From Bremerella sp. JC817 (GTDB lineage Bacteria > Planctomycetota > Planctomycetia > Pirellulales > Pirellulaceae), in NCBI RefSeq assembly GCF_040718835.1, contig NZ_JBFEFG010000274.1:372001-436000 (forward strand): a stretch of DNA of 64,000 bases. Direction: 5' to 3'. Below the pieces are notes generated by a model. The model was given only the letters and a program-made list of their open reading frames with translations, made no database searches and was not told the origin of the DNA. Below, piece after piece: positions 18,622 through 26,709 of the stretch. Both the position numbers and the translations under genes were made by a program. The stretch's first letter is position 1; every line of letters begins with the position of its first letter.

Positions 18622-19980
18622 TTAGTTGGCGGAGATGTCGTAGCACAGCAGCAGGTCATGATCGCGAATGTAGAGCTTGCCGTTGGCGATCACGGGATGA
18701 GCCCAAGCAGGTTTGTCGGTGCGATCGGGCTGCTCGAAACGTCCCAGTTCGACGTACTCTTCTTTGTTCGGCTGAATCAGCACCACGGTGCCTTCTTCAC
18801 TTCGCAGGTAAAGCAAACCGTCCGCCATCGCGAGGGCTCCCTTCGGAGCGCGACGTTCACGCCACAGGACGTCGCCAGTCTTGAAATCGAGGCACGACAG
18901 AAAACCGCCGCCGTTACCACCGTTGGCACCGTACAAGCAGTCGTCGACGACGATCATGCCGCCGTGATGGTTCTGCATGTTCGAGGTGAAGTAGACTTCT
19001 TCGGCGTCGAACGTGCCGTCCGACTTCTTGTTCAACTTCACGGCGCCACCACCATTGCCATAAGCGGAAGCAGCGAAGACAAGGCCGTCGTGATAGATCG
19101 GCGTCGAGCAGTTAATCCCCATGCGGTTGGCAGGACGATCGTAAGTCCACAGAACGTCACCGTCCTCGGCATCGACACCCACTAAAGCCTTGGAGGTAAA
19201 CTGCACGTACTGACGCTTGCCATCGACATCGAGAGCAATTGCCGACGAGTATGCCGCATCGGGACGCGGGCCACCACGGCCTCCAGGACCACGGCGACGA
19301 CCTTCGCCTGGGCCATTTTCTTCCCGAGGGCGTTCTTCCGCGGTTGGCTGAGGCTCTTCTTCGCTTGTCTTCGATTCCCAGATCGTTTCACCGGTCATCT
19401 TATTCAAGGCGACCATCGTGGCCCCCTTACCGCCTGGGGTAAAGATCACCTTATTGCCATCGACCAGTGGGGACTCGCGATAGCTCCATGGTGGAATCGC
19501 GCCGTCGTATTCGGTCTTCAGATCACGCTGCCAGACGATCTCGCCATCGACAACCTTCAAGCAGGCGACGTTGCCAGCCATACCCATGACATACATCAAG
19601 TCGCCGTCGACAGTCGGCGTGCAGCCAGGACCTTCTTTCGATTGCGGCATCCCTTGCTGATAGGCTGCGCCCAGTTTCGAGACCCACAGCTCTTTGCCCG
19701 TCTCTTCCGACAGGGCCCAGACGACTTCATCCGAGCCGCGGTTACTCATGCCGAAGATTCGTCCATCGGCGATCGATGGGGTACTGTCGCCGCCGCCAAG
19801 CTTGGTCACTCGCCAGGCGAGTTTCGGGCCATCGGCCGGCCAAGCCTTCAATAGACCTTTTTCCTGAGAGATGGCATCTCGGTGGTTACCTTGCCACTGA
19901 GGCCAGTCGTTTGCTTCTACAGTCTTCCAAGAGAGTCCGGCAACCAGCGTGGCACCAACCAGCAACGCAAAACAACGCAT
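18622..19980 (-). CDS. Exported PQQ-like beta-propeller protein
   Basis: A 452-residue protein with a signal peptide ([18 protein letters not shown]...VEAN) followed at once by [11 protein letters not shown], the phrase that opens many planctomycete PQQ-propeller proteins. Repeats carry the W-docking pattern ([43 protein letters not shown]). A low-complexity Pro/Arg/Gly/Glu insert (about residues 200-230, [15 protein letters not shown]) interrupts the propeller. The family is often scaffold or sugar-related rather than a real quinoprotein; no catalytic residues can be assigned. Single gene ending in a strong terminator. Confidence 0.88.
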   Translation of the reverse strand: MRCFALLVGATLVAGLSWKTVEANDWPQWQGNHRDAISQEKGLLKAWPADGPKLAWRVTKLGGGDSTPSIADGRIFGMSNRGSDEVVWALSEETGKELWVSKLGAAYQQGMPQSKEGPGCTPTVDGDLMYVMGMAGNVACLKVVDGEIVWQRDLKTEYDGAIPPWSYRESPLVDGNKVIFTPGGKGATMVALNKMTGETIWESKTSEEEPQPTAEERPREENGPGEGRRRGPGGRGGPRPDAAYSSAIALDVDGKRQYVQFTSKALVGVDAEDGDVLWTYDRPANRMGINCSTPIYHDGLVFAASAYGNGGGAVKLNKKSDGTFDAEEVYFTSNMQNHHGGMIVVDDCLYGANGGNGGGFLSCLDFKTGDVLWRERRAPKGALAMADGLLYLRSEEGTVVLIQPNKEEYVELGRFEQPDRTDKPAWAHPVIANGKLYIRDHDLLLCYDISAN

Positions 19981-20614
19981 CTAAATATCTCGCTTTATTT
20001 CGTAACGGTTCGTGGAGGAAAGAACCCCTTCATCCAGGAAACGACATCTGCCGCGCTGCTCGCTTCCTCAAAATCGGATGAATTTTAGGCCACCCGCCCA
20101 AGGCGGCGATAGAACGATCCTCCGGATTCCTACCCTATTCCTCCAAATTCGGCCAATCCGAATCGAAGGGCCTGGAAACCCAACCCTATTTCCGGGCAAG
20201 TGTTTCGGACGAAATGAGATCAGGGCACCGATTGGCCATAAATCCTTGGGAAGGCCAGAGCGTTGCCCAAGGTTGCTTCGGTTTGCCGGCGGTCTGCCAG
20301 TGGACACTATTGAGACCCAATTGCCATAACTGCAGTCTCAACAAGATCGCTTCTTGAGAGTGACTATCTTTTGGCACAAAATGCAAGTAACAGCCACGTA
20401 TAGGGTTAGTACCCGGTGGATTTTCCCGATACCGGTGGTACCATTCGGAGAGAAGTTGAGACTGCACACGATGATGTAGCTACCGCCAACCAGTCGTTCA
20501 GGCTCGCGATTTGCACCGCTAATCTCCCTGCAACAAACCGTTGCCTATCGGTGATAACGCACCCATCCAAAGAGCAATCAAGACGCTCTTTTGCCAGAAT
20601 GAAAGGACAAGACA
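19981..20614. other. Intergenic region of 634 bases, no gene seen
   Basis: Divergent gap between the PQQ-propeller and ferritin-like genes. Open frames here have non-coding composition. GAAAGGAC (20601-20608) is the ribosome site of the downstream gene. Two similar segments ACCCGGTGG and ACCGGTGG (about 20408-20443) are noted without interpretation. Confidence 0.5.
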
Positions 20615-21073
20615 ATGGATCAGGCAGTGATTGATAAGTTGAACGAAATTCTGAAGCACGAGTGGACCGGCGTGGCTCAGTACTCGCAGGCCGCCTTCGT
20701 GGTGACCGGACTTTGGCGAGAAGTCTATAACGAGATCTTCCTGGAAAGCGCCAAAGAATCGTTCGGTCATGCCCGCACCATTGGCCAGAAGATCGCTGCC
20801 CTGGGCGGCGTTCCAACGATCGAACGTAACCAGGTCAAGCAAACGGACGACCTCTACGAAATGCTGCAGAACGCCCTGGAATTCGAATCGAAGGCAGTTC
20901 AGCTGTACCAAGAAGTGCTGTCGATGGCTGACGGCAAGAATCGCCCGCTCGTGGTTCTGCTGGAAGAAATCTTGCTGGAAGAGCAAGACGGCGTCGACCA
21001 GTTCACGATGATCCTGAAGGATCCGGCTGTCGCAGCCCAGGCCAAGGGTGGCAGCGCCACGAAGGCCGGCTAG
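20615..21073 (+). CDS. Ferritin-like/bacterioferritin-like protein
   Basis: A 152-residue four-helix ferritin-like protein. Helix A has E16 (KHEWTGVAQY), helix B ends ESAKESFGH52A, helix C carries EFESKAVQLY and helix D LLEEQDGVDQF. In bacterioferritins the diiron site uses Glu, E-x-x-H, Glu and E-x-x-H. Here the residue three before H52 is Ser (E48 is one position off) and the last His position is Asp, so the ferroxidase site may be altered. No haem-ligand Met can be assigned by eye. GAAAGGAC precedes the ATG. The C-terminal KGGSATKAG tail is disordered. Role: iron or oxidative-stress handling, inferred. Confidence 0.75.
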   Translation: MDQAVIDKLNEILKHEWTGVAQYSQAAFVVTGLWREVYNEIFLESAKESFGHARTIGQKIAALGGVPTIERNQVKQTDDLYEMLQNALEFESKAVQLYQEVLSMADGKNRPLVVLLEEILLEEQDGVDQFTMILKDPAVAAQAKGGSATKAG

Positions 21074-21088
21074 AAGCCGCCGACCGCA

Positions 21089-21166
21089 TAAGAGAAACGC
21101 GCAGGTATTGTTCCGGTGATACCCAGGTAATCCCCAGGCACTTACCGGAACAATACCCGTCTCTTA
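21089..21166. terminator. Long stem-loop between convergent genes
   Basis: A perfect 14-bp stem (21104-21117 with 21144-21157) is extended by TAAGAGA (21089-21095) pairing with TCTCTTA (21160-21166). The loop is 26 bases. There is no T tract; the right arm includes the stop codon of the - strand gene. Confidence 0.65.
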
Positions 21167-21520
21167 CGCCGATTCCGCATGCCATACACGCAGAGCTGGC
21201 GGAGTTGAATTGGTGATGCGGCCCGAAACATACGAGCTTTCTTCCGTACGGGTTACCTTCAGGGTGACCCGTTCGCGTTTTGCGGAAACGATTTCAGGCA
21301 AAGCACTTGCGATACCTAAAGCGGTACGCAGGGCAGCGAGCGATTCAGGGGCAACTTGAACGCTGGACTGGGTAAACCAGCCAACGCGTGCACCGCCATA
21401 GCTTTGCTGACGAATTTCCACGAATGCCTGACCCTCTCGGTCGAAACAGTTCACGACGAGGGTCCGGTCGCGGTCTCCGGTCGAAATCGTTTCGACCACT
21501 TGCTCGGTGGGGTAGGCCAT
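21164..21520 (-). CDS. Hypothetical protein, possibly PC4/Whirly-like
   Basis: A 118-residue protein starting MAYPTEQVVETI. The stretch from LVVNCFDREG to TALG (about 25-70), with AFVEIRQQSYGG and a terminal AALRTALG, loosely recalls the strand-and-helix pattern of PC4-type single-stranded DNA binding proteins, but this is a weak resemblance. No signal peptide or membrane segment. It is divergent from the rpmF promoter and may share that regulatory region. A non-ATG start 24 bases upstream is possible. Confidence 0.6.
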   Translation of the reverse strand: MAYPTEQVVETISTGDRDRTLVVNCFDREGQAFVEIRQQSYGGARVGWFTQSSVQVAPESLAALRTALGIASALPEIVSAKRERVTLKVTRTEESSYVSGRITNSTPPALRVWHAESA

Positions 21521-21644
21521 AGATGGTGAGAGTGCTATCGACAAAGTTCAAATTGATATCAAGTCTCAGTTCGTCACCATTTTGCGGAGTTAGGCGTCCG
21601 TCGTCAATAAGAAAAATTGTAAATCGCTCAAAGGGCGGGGCTTA

Positions 21645-21673
21645 TTGACGGTTCTAGCGAATGCCAGTATCAT
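21645..21673 (+). promoter_or_regulatory. Promoter of the rpmF-fab cluster
   Basis: TTGACG (21645-21650) and TATCAT (21668-21673) are spaced by exactly 17 bases, giving a leader of about 157 bases before rpmF. Confidence 0.65.
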
Positions 21674-21697
21674 TTCGCGTTTCCCCCGGCATATTGT

Positions 21698-21792
21698 GCC
21701 TCCACTAGTGAGGCTTTCCTCGGACTTCTGCTCCTTGGGCCCCAGGATCAACGTTATCCTCTATGGCCTGCGGGGGCACTAAAATGAGGCCA
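21698..21792 (+). promoter_or_regulatory. Structured 5' leader of rpmF
   Basis: Three local inverted repeats lie between the promoter and rpmF: GCCTC/GAGGC (21698-21702, 21710-21714), CCTTGGGCCCCAGG (21733-21746, self-complementary) and TGGCCT/AGGCCA (21764-21769, 21787-21792). None has a T tract. They could form a regulatory leader, for example for ribosomal-protein feedback; I recognise no known riboswitch. Confidence 0.35.
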
Positions 21793-21836
21793 GCAATCGG
21801 CTTACGTCGTTGCTATCACCTCTTGGAACCACGGTC

Positions 21837-22043
21837 ATGGCAGTACCTAAGAGAAAACAGTCGAATTCCCGCACCGGCATGCGTCGTGCACACGATGGCC
21901 TGAAGGGCAAGCAGCTTACGCTGTGCCCGAACTGCTTGCACGAACGCCGTGTTCGCGTGGCCCTTCCGACCCACGTTGTGTGCCCAGAATGTGGTCACTA
22001 CATGGGCCGCAATGTGATTCCTTCGAACGAAGCCGCCGAGTAA
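21837..22043 (+). CDS. rpmF: 50S ribosomal protein L32
   Basis: A 68-residue ribosomal protein of the large subunit. It begins MAVPKRKQSNSRTGMRRAHDG, as bacterial L32 does, and has a zinc-ribbon pair CPNC ... CPEC followed by GHYMGR. The ATG at 21837 is chosen because the mature N-terminus is AVPKRK; the frame continues 9 codons upstream without support. rpmF begins the fatty-acid cluster, as in many bacteria, but plsX and fabH, which usually sit between rpmF and fabD, are absent here. Confidence 0.97.
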   Translation: MAVPKRKQSNSRTGMRRAHDGLKGKQLTLCPNCLHERRVRVALPTHVVCPECGHYMGRNVIPSNEAAE

Positions 22044-22175
22044 CACAACCCGGCCTTCCAAACGCTGTAGACCGCTGGGACAATGCGCGAACGGAGTGCA
22101 GTCGCTCCGTACGGGCAGACCTCGACCAGCGGTCTGTCGTCTTCGAAGCCGGATCGATAGAAGGACACGCACGCG

Positions 22176-23084
22176 ATGAGCAAGATCGCATTCCTATTTC
22201 CTGGACAAGGCGCACAGACCGTCGGAATGGGGAAGTCCCTCTACGACACGTTGCCGGCCGCGAAGGAATACTTCGATCGAGCGAACGAAATCCTTGGCTA
22301 CGACCTGGCTGCGATTTGCTTTGAAGGTCCGGCTGAAAAGCTCGATTCGACCGTTCATAGCCAGCCCGCGCTGTTTGTCACCAGCATTGCTGCGTTGGCA
22401 CAACTGCGTGACCAGACGCCAGACGTTCTGCTATCGGCCGAAGCGACCGCAGGGCTCAGCCTGGGTGAATACACCGCCATGGTGTTCGCTGGCGTGATGG
22501 AATTTGAGGACGCCCTGAAGGTTGTTCAGGTACGTGGCGAAGCGATGCAGGCCGCCTCTGATGCCGTCCCTAGCGGCATGGTGAGCATTCTTGGCCTGGA
22601 ACAAGATGCTGTCGAAAAGATCTGTGACGAAGCTCGCGAAGATGGCATTCTGCAAATCGCCAACTTGCTTTGCCCAGGCAACATTGTCGTCTCCGGCACC
22701 AACGCTGCGTGCGAACGCGCAGCCGAGATCGCTGAAAAGAGCGGGGCAATGAAGGTCATTCCTTTGGCTGTCGCCGGGGCGTTCCACACCGAGATCATGC
22801 GCCCCGCCGTCGAGAAGCTGACCGCCGCTCTGGCGAACGTCACGCTGAGCGCCCCAAAGATCCCGGTCATCTCCAATGTCGACGCCCAGCCGCACGACGA
22901 TCCAGAAGAGATCCGATCGCTGCTCCAGCAACAGGTCTGCTCGCAAGTACGCTGGGAACACTCGATGCGATACCTGCTCGATCAAGGCTTCGACGAATTT
23001 TACGAAATCGGTGCCGGCAAGGTGCTGCGTGGCCTGATGAAGCGAATCAATCGCAAAGTGGCTTTCACCGGCGTGGAAGCCTAA
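22176..23084 (+). CDS. fabD: Malonyl-CoA:ACP transacylase
   Basis: A 302-residue enzyme that loads malonyl groups onto acyl carrier protein for fatty-acid synthesis in the cytoplasm. It has the GQGAQ motif at 9-13, the nucleophile elbow G-L-S95-L-G-E and the catalytic H204 in GAFHTEIM, and ends with the usual EIGAGKVLRGLMKRI. Length matches the family. AAGGA lies about 10 bases upstream of the ATG. It is 57 bases before fabG and 132 bases after rpmF, and probably shares the rpmF promoter. Confidence 0.97.
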   Translation: MSKIAFLFPGQGAQTVGMGKSLYDTLPAAKEYFDRANEILGYDLAAICFEGPAEKLDSTVHSQPALFVTSIAALAQLRDQTPDVLLSAEATAGLSLGEYTAMVFAGVMEFEDALKVVQVRGEAMQAASDAVPSGMVSILGLEQDAVEKICDEAREDGILQIANLLCPGNIVVSGTNAACERAAEIAEKSGAMKVIPLAVAGAFHTEIMRPAVEKLTAALANVTLSAPKIPVISNVDAQPHDDPEEIRSLLQQQVCSQVRWEHSMRYLLDQGFDEFYEIGAGKVLRGLMKRINRKVAFTGVEA

Positions 23085-23141
23085 AGCTCTCTCACCAACT
23101 AACCACCCCTCACTGAACCAACTTAGTTAGGCTAGATTCCC

Positions 23142-23912
23142 ATGAGCGACACTGTCTGGAACGCACTCCCTGTTGATCTGAGCGGCAAAGTGGCCGTCGT
23201 CACCGGCGCTTCGCAGGGCATTGGTCAGCAGATCGCCATTGGCCTAGGCCTGCGTGGTGCCAAGGTCGCCTGTGTCGCCCGTAGCGTCGACAAGCTGGCT
23301 CAGACCGTCGCTACCATCAAAGAAGCAGGTGGTGAAGCCGAAGCTTTCCCTTGCGACGTCACCTCGCGTGAAAGCGTTGAACAGCTGATCGACAAGATCG
23401 CAGACGACTGGGGCAAGGTCGACATCCTGGTGAATAACGCCGGCGTGACCCGCGACAACTTGCTTCCTCGCATGACCGACGAAGAATGGGATACGGTCAT
23501 CAACACGAACCTGCGTGGCATGTTCCTGTTCTCGCGAGCCGCCTCGAAATACATGATGCGAGCTCGCTTTGGCCGAATCATCAACATCAGCAGCGTCTCG
23601 GGCATCATGGGCAACCCGGGCCAGACGAACTACTCCGCATCCAAAGCTGGTATGATCGGCTTCACACGCAGCCTGAGCCGTGAACTGGCTGGCCGCAAGG
23701 TAACCATCAACGCCATCTGCCCTGGCTTCATCGAATCGGACATGACCAAGGCCCTGGGCCCGGCAGTCGAAGACGAAGTCAAGAAACGCATTCCAGCCAA
23801 ACGCATGGGCCAACCAACCGAGATCGCTGATGCGGTCCTGTTCCTGGCCAGCGACCATGCCGCCTACGTCACCGGTCAGGTTCTGACTGTCGACGGCGGT
23901 ATGACGGGCTAG
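23142..23912 (+). CDS. fabG: 3-oxoacyl-ACP reductase
   Basis: A 256-residue short-chain dehydrogenase that reduces 3-oxoacyl-ACP with NADPH. It shows TGASQGIG for cofactor binding (about residues 21-28), NNAG, the catalytic ISSVSG Ser, Y164-S-A-S-K168, and the C-terminal GQVLTVDGGM. An N-terminal extension of about 9 residues precedes the first strand. In operon with fabD; about 218 bases with a separate promoter candidate separate it from acpP. Confidence 0.95.
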   Translation: MSDTVWNALPVDLSGKVAVVTGASQGIGQQIAIGLGLRGAKVACVARSVDKLAQTVATIKEAGGEAEAFPCDVTSRESVEQLIDKIADDWGKVDILVNNAGVTRDNLLPRMTDEEWDTVINTNLRGMFLFSRAASKYMMRARFGRIINISSVSGIMGNPGQTNYSASKAGMIGFTRSLSRELAGRKVTINAICPGFIESDMTKALGPAVEDEVKKRIPAKRMGQPTEIADAVLFLASDHAAYVTGQVLTVDGGMTG

Positions 23913-24010
23913 CAAACCGTGGAAACGCCTTTAGTGACATTGACTTAGACAATGTATTTTCACTAAGAGCGTCTTTCCGGAAATTTAAGATGGATCGGGT
24001 GGTGTCCACC

Positions 24011-24040
24011 TTGACCCGTTTTACTTGGGTCATCTATCTT
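24011..24040 (+). promoter_or_regulatory. Promoter and overlapping inverted repeat before acpP
   Basis: TTGACC (24011-24016) and TATCTT (24035-24040) are spaced by 18 bases. An inverted repeat TGACCC-N9-GGGTCA (24012-24017, 24027-24032) overlaps the -35 and the spacer, as an operator would. It does not resemble the known FapR or FadR sites that I can recall. Confidence 0.5.
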
Positions 24041-24130
24041 GTTGAGCTTGAAACTTCATAAAAAATCAACTTAGGTCACCATAGAGGACCGAGCTTATCG
24101 GTCTCTTTGCCCCAAAACGGAGGACACGTC

Positions 24131-24367
24131 GTGTCGGTTGAAGAGCGTGTAATCGAAATTGTTGCGAGCCAGCTTGGTGTCGATAAGGAAAAGGTTTCCC
24201 GTGATAGTTCCTTCGTGAACGACCTGGGTGCCGACTCCTTGGACATGGTCGAACTGGTCATGGAATTGGAAGAAGAATTTGATATCGACATCCCGGAAGA
24301 TTCCGCGGATAAGATTGAAACCGTCGGCCAGGCGATTGACTACCTGGAAGAAGCCAAGAATTCCTAA
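24131..24367 (+). CDS. acpP: Acyl carrier protein
   Basis: A 78-residue acidic carrier that holds growing fatty acids on 4'-phosphopantetheine. The modification site is S36 in [12 protein letters not shown], the invariant DSL motif. The GTG start at 24131 is selected because GGAGGA ends 7 bases upstream and the resulting N-terminus [10 protein letters not shown] is typical; the frame extends 8 codons further without a site. It lies 47 bases before fabF and probably has its own promoter in addition to read-through, fitting the high demand for ACP. Confidence 0.97.
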   Translation: MSVEERVIEIVASQLGVDKEKVSRDSSFVNDLGADSLDMVELVMELEEEFDIDIPEDSADKIETVGQAIDYLEEAKNS

Positions 24368-24414
24368 TTGGCTCATCAAATCCTTCCCGCCAGTACTCTA
24401 GCGTTCATAGAATC

Positions 24415-25656
24415 ATGAAGCGTCGTGTTGTCGTTACCGGAATGGGAGTTGTCTCCTCGCTAAGCTGCCAACTGGATCAGTTCTGGTCCAAGTTGATTGC
24501 GGGAGAGAGCGGTATCCATGAAATTACTATCCTGGATTCTTCCCGATTCAAGGTAAAATTCGCCGCCGATATTGGTGACTGGGCGCCAGACGAGTACATC
24601 GACTCGAAGGAGCAGAAGCGTCTCGATCGCTTCTCGCAATTTGCAATGGTCGCTGGAATCGACGCCGTGAAAAACTCCGGCCTCGATTTCTCGCAGGAAG
24701 ACTCTTACCGCTGCGGCGTGATTCTTGGCTCGGGCGTGGGCGGCATCGCCACCATCGAAGAGCAGACCGAGAAGCTGCTGACCAAGGGTGCCGATCGCGT
24801 CTCGCCGATGACGATTCCGCGCCTCATGCTTAATGCCGCCGGTGGGAACCTCTCGATCCGCTATGGACTGCGTGGCCCGAACTTCACGGTCGCCACTGCT
24901 TGTGCCAGTGCCACCAACGCCCTGGGCGACGCCATCAAAGCAATCCAATACGACGAAGCGGACGTCGTCATCTCGGGCGGTACCGAAGCTGGTATCACGC
25001 CGATGGGCATCAGCGCCTTCTCGAATATGAAGGCCCTTTCGATGCGTAACGACGACCCAACTCGTGCCAGCCGGCCATTCGATATCGATCGCGATGGTTT
25101 CGTCATGGCCGAAGGTGCTGGTGTTGTCGTGCTCGAAGAACTCGAACATGCCAAGGCTCGCGGTGCGAACATCCTGGCCGAAATGGTCGGCTTCGGTTGC
25201 AGCGGCGACGGTGGTCACATCACTTCGCCAGATCCTGAAGGCCGCGGTGCTGCTCGTGCGATGCAAAACGCGTTGAACGACGCCAAGCTGGCCCCGGAAA
25301 TGATCGACTACATCAATGCTCACGGCACCAGCACGCCTCCAGGCGACAAGGCCGAGACCATCGCCGTGAAGACCGTTTTCGGCGATCACGCTTACAAGCT
25401 GGCCGTCTCGAGCACCAAGAGCTCGCTCGGTCACTCGCTGGGTGCCAGTGGTGGTATCGAACTGATTGCCTGCGTTAAGGCGATCAACGAAGGCATTATT
25501 CCGCCGACCATCAACCTGAAGAACCCAGACCCTGCTTGCGATCTCGACTACACGCCGAACGAAGCGAAGAACCGCAAGGTCTGCTACACGATGAGCAACA
25601 GCTTTGGCTTCGGCGGCCACAACGCATGCGTGATCGCCAAGGAATACGCTGAGTAA
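24415..25656 (+). CDS. fabF: 3-oxoacyl-ACP synthase II
   Basis: A 413-residue condensing enzyme that elongates acyl-ACP with malonyl-ACP. The full catalytic triad is present: C163 (TACASA), H303 (NAHGTSTPPGD) and H340 (SSLGHSLGASG). It begins KRRVVVTGMGVVSSL and ends NSFGFGGHNACVI, both standard. Last gene of the rpmF-fabD-fabG-acpP-fabF cluster. It is the active counterpart to the degenerate ketosynthase at 37939. Confidence 0.97.
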   Translation: MKRRVVVTGMGVVSSLSCQLDQFWSKLIAGESGIHEITILDSSRFKVKFAADIGDWAPDEYIDSKEQKRLDRFSQFAMVAGIDAVKNSGLDFSQEDSYRCGVILGSGVGGIATIEEQTEKLLTKGADRVSPMTIPRLMLNAAGGNLSIRYGLRGPNFTVATACASATNALGDAIKAIQYDEADVVISGGTEAGITPMGISAFSNMKALSMRNDDPTRASRPFDIDRDGFVMAEGAGVVVLEELEHAKARGANILAEMVGFGCSGDGGHITSPDPEGRGAARAMQNALNDAKLAPEMIDYINAHGTSTPPGDKAETIAVKTVFGDHAYKLAVSSTKSSLGHSLGASGGIELIACVKAINEGIIPPTINLKNPDPACDLDYTPNEAKNRKVCYTMSNSFGFGGHNACVIAKEYAE

Positions 25657-25682
25657 GCTCTCTCAGCGGATCGTGTCACGAA

Positions 25683-26156
25683 CTAAACGGACCGCCTCAT
25701 GGTCACTTCATGCAGGCGGTCAAACGTTTCGCTTCGGCACCAGTTCGCCTCGCTCTCAGTAACGACAGCGAACCCCATTTTCTCAAACAGCCCCACATTG
25801 CCCGTCTCACGAATCGTGAACAAGCTGACTGCGGTATGGCAATTCTCTCTCGCCATTTGCAGGGCGAATGCAATCAACTTCCGGGCAACGCCACGCTTCC
25901 GCATCGATGGCACGACTCCCAAACCAGTGATGCAGAGAACCTCTGGTTCGGACGGATCGCAATAAAGCCCGACGACACCAACATCGACTCCGACGAGAGT
26001 GGCAATCACTTCCACCCGGGTGCCACGCGCCACGGGCAAAGCTTGCGTTGCCGAAGCGATCGGCCTGTAGATAGAACGATTCGACTCGAATGCCAAAGCC
26101 CGCAACTCCTCGATCCGTGGCAAGTCGACCAGGCCGGCCGTTCGTAGAGAAATCAT
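25683..26156 (-). CDS. GNAT-family N-acetyltransferase
   Basis: A 157-residue acetyltransferase that would transfer acetyl from acetyl-CoA to an amine of an unknown substrate. The fold is shown by LCITGLGVVPSMRKRGVARKL, in which RKRGVA is the acetyl-CoA pyrophosphate-binding loop, and by NVGLFEKMGFAVV near the end. The start MISLRTAGLVDL at 26156 has GAGGA 8 bases upstream; the frame continues 22 codons further. It converges on fabF with 26 bases between stop codons. Confidence 0.85.
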   Translation of the reverse strand: MISLRTAGLVDLPRIEELRALAFESNRSIYRPIASATQALPVARGTRVEVIATLVGVDVGVVGLYCDPSEPEVLCITGLGVVPSMRKRGVARKLIAFALQMARENCHTAVSLFTIRETGNVGLFEKMGFAVVTESEANWCRSETFDRLHEVTMRRSV

Positions 26157-26709
26157 CACGCGCGTCCTCGGCGGAAAGTCATCGATCGGTTCCATTCCTC
26201 TCGCTAGGCCAATCCATACCACAAAAATTGCTGGGCCAAAGTTGGTTCCCGTAATCTCACCACGGCGACCACCACAAATTTTATTACAAAAGCATTCGAC
26301 GTCCTTACATCGAACATACAGATAGGCAGGCCAGTTGGTCTGCCTTTTTTCGTCGACACCTGGCGGAACTACTTCTTATCGATCGCTCACCCGCCACTCT
26401 CAAAGGCGATCTACCGCTCGCCAACGGCGGATATTTGGTGACGTTTCCCGCCAATGGGTTACGGAAACTACCACCATTCTTAATAGAGCGGTTTGCACGC
26501 GAGTCTTCGCAAGCAAACTAAATTTCCCCGTTCATTTTTATCACGGGTCCAGGCAGTGATTTGCATTTTGCACCAGCCAAATTTCTGCTTTCTTGCAAAT
26601 CATTAGCAGGGCTTGGTTAACCGTTGAGCCGTTAGCCACAGCCATCACAAAATAAGGAGATTGTCGTTTTAATTTGTTCGTCTTACGACTCTGAAGACTA
26701 GGATTCCCC
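26157..26709. other. Divergent intergenic region, 553 bases, with orphan terminator
   Basis: Lies between the GNAT gene and the DUF1559 gene. It contains a + strand terminator at 26324-26350 with no + strand gene before it, and an 8-bp inverted repeat GATTTGCA (26558-26565) / TGCAAATC (26594-26601) about 110 bases before the DUF1559 start. No protein gene seen. Confidence 0.5.
26324..26350 (+). terminator. Orphan intrinsic terminator
   Basis: AGGCAGgCC (26324-26332) pairs, with one mismatch, with GGtCTGCCT (26337-26345) and runs into six Ts (26345-26350). No protein gene precedes it on this strand, so it could end a small RNA or a long leader. Confidence 0.6.

Noticed and set aside
20068..20307. 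Small - strand frame in the 634-base gap
   Set aside because: Pro/Arg-rich composition and no ribosome site.
24141..24370. acpP starting at an earlier in-frame codon (24107)
   Set aside because: GGAGGA is placed for the GTG at 24131 and the resulting N-terminus is standard for ACP.
24460..25620. Long open frame antisense to fabF (386 residues)
   Set aside because: Shadow of a conserved enzyme; no ribosome site and no domain.
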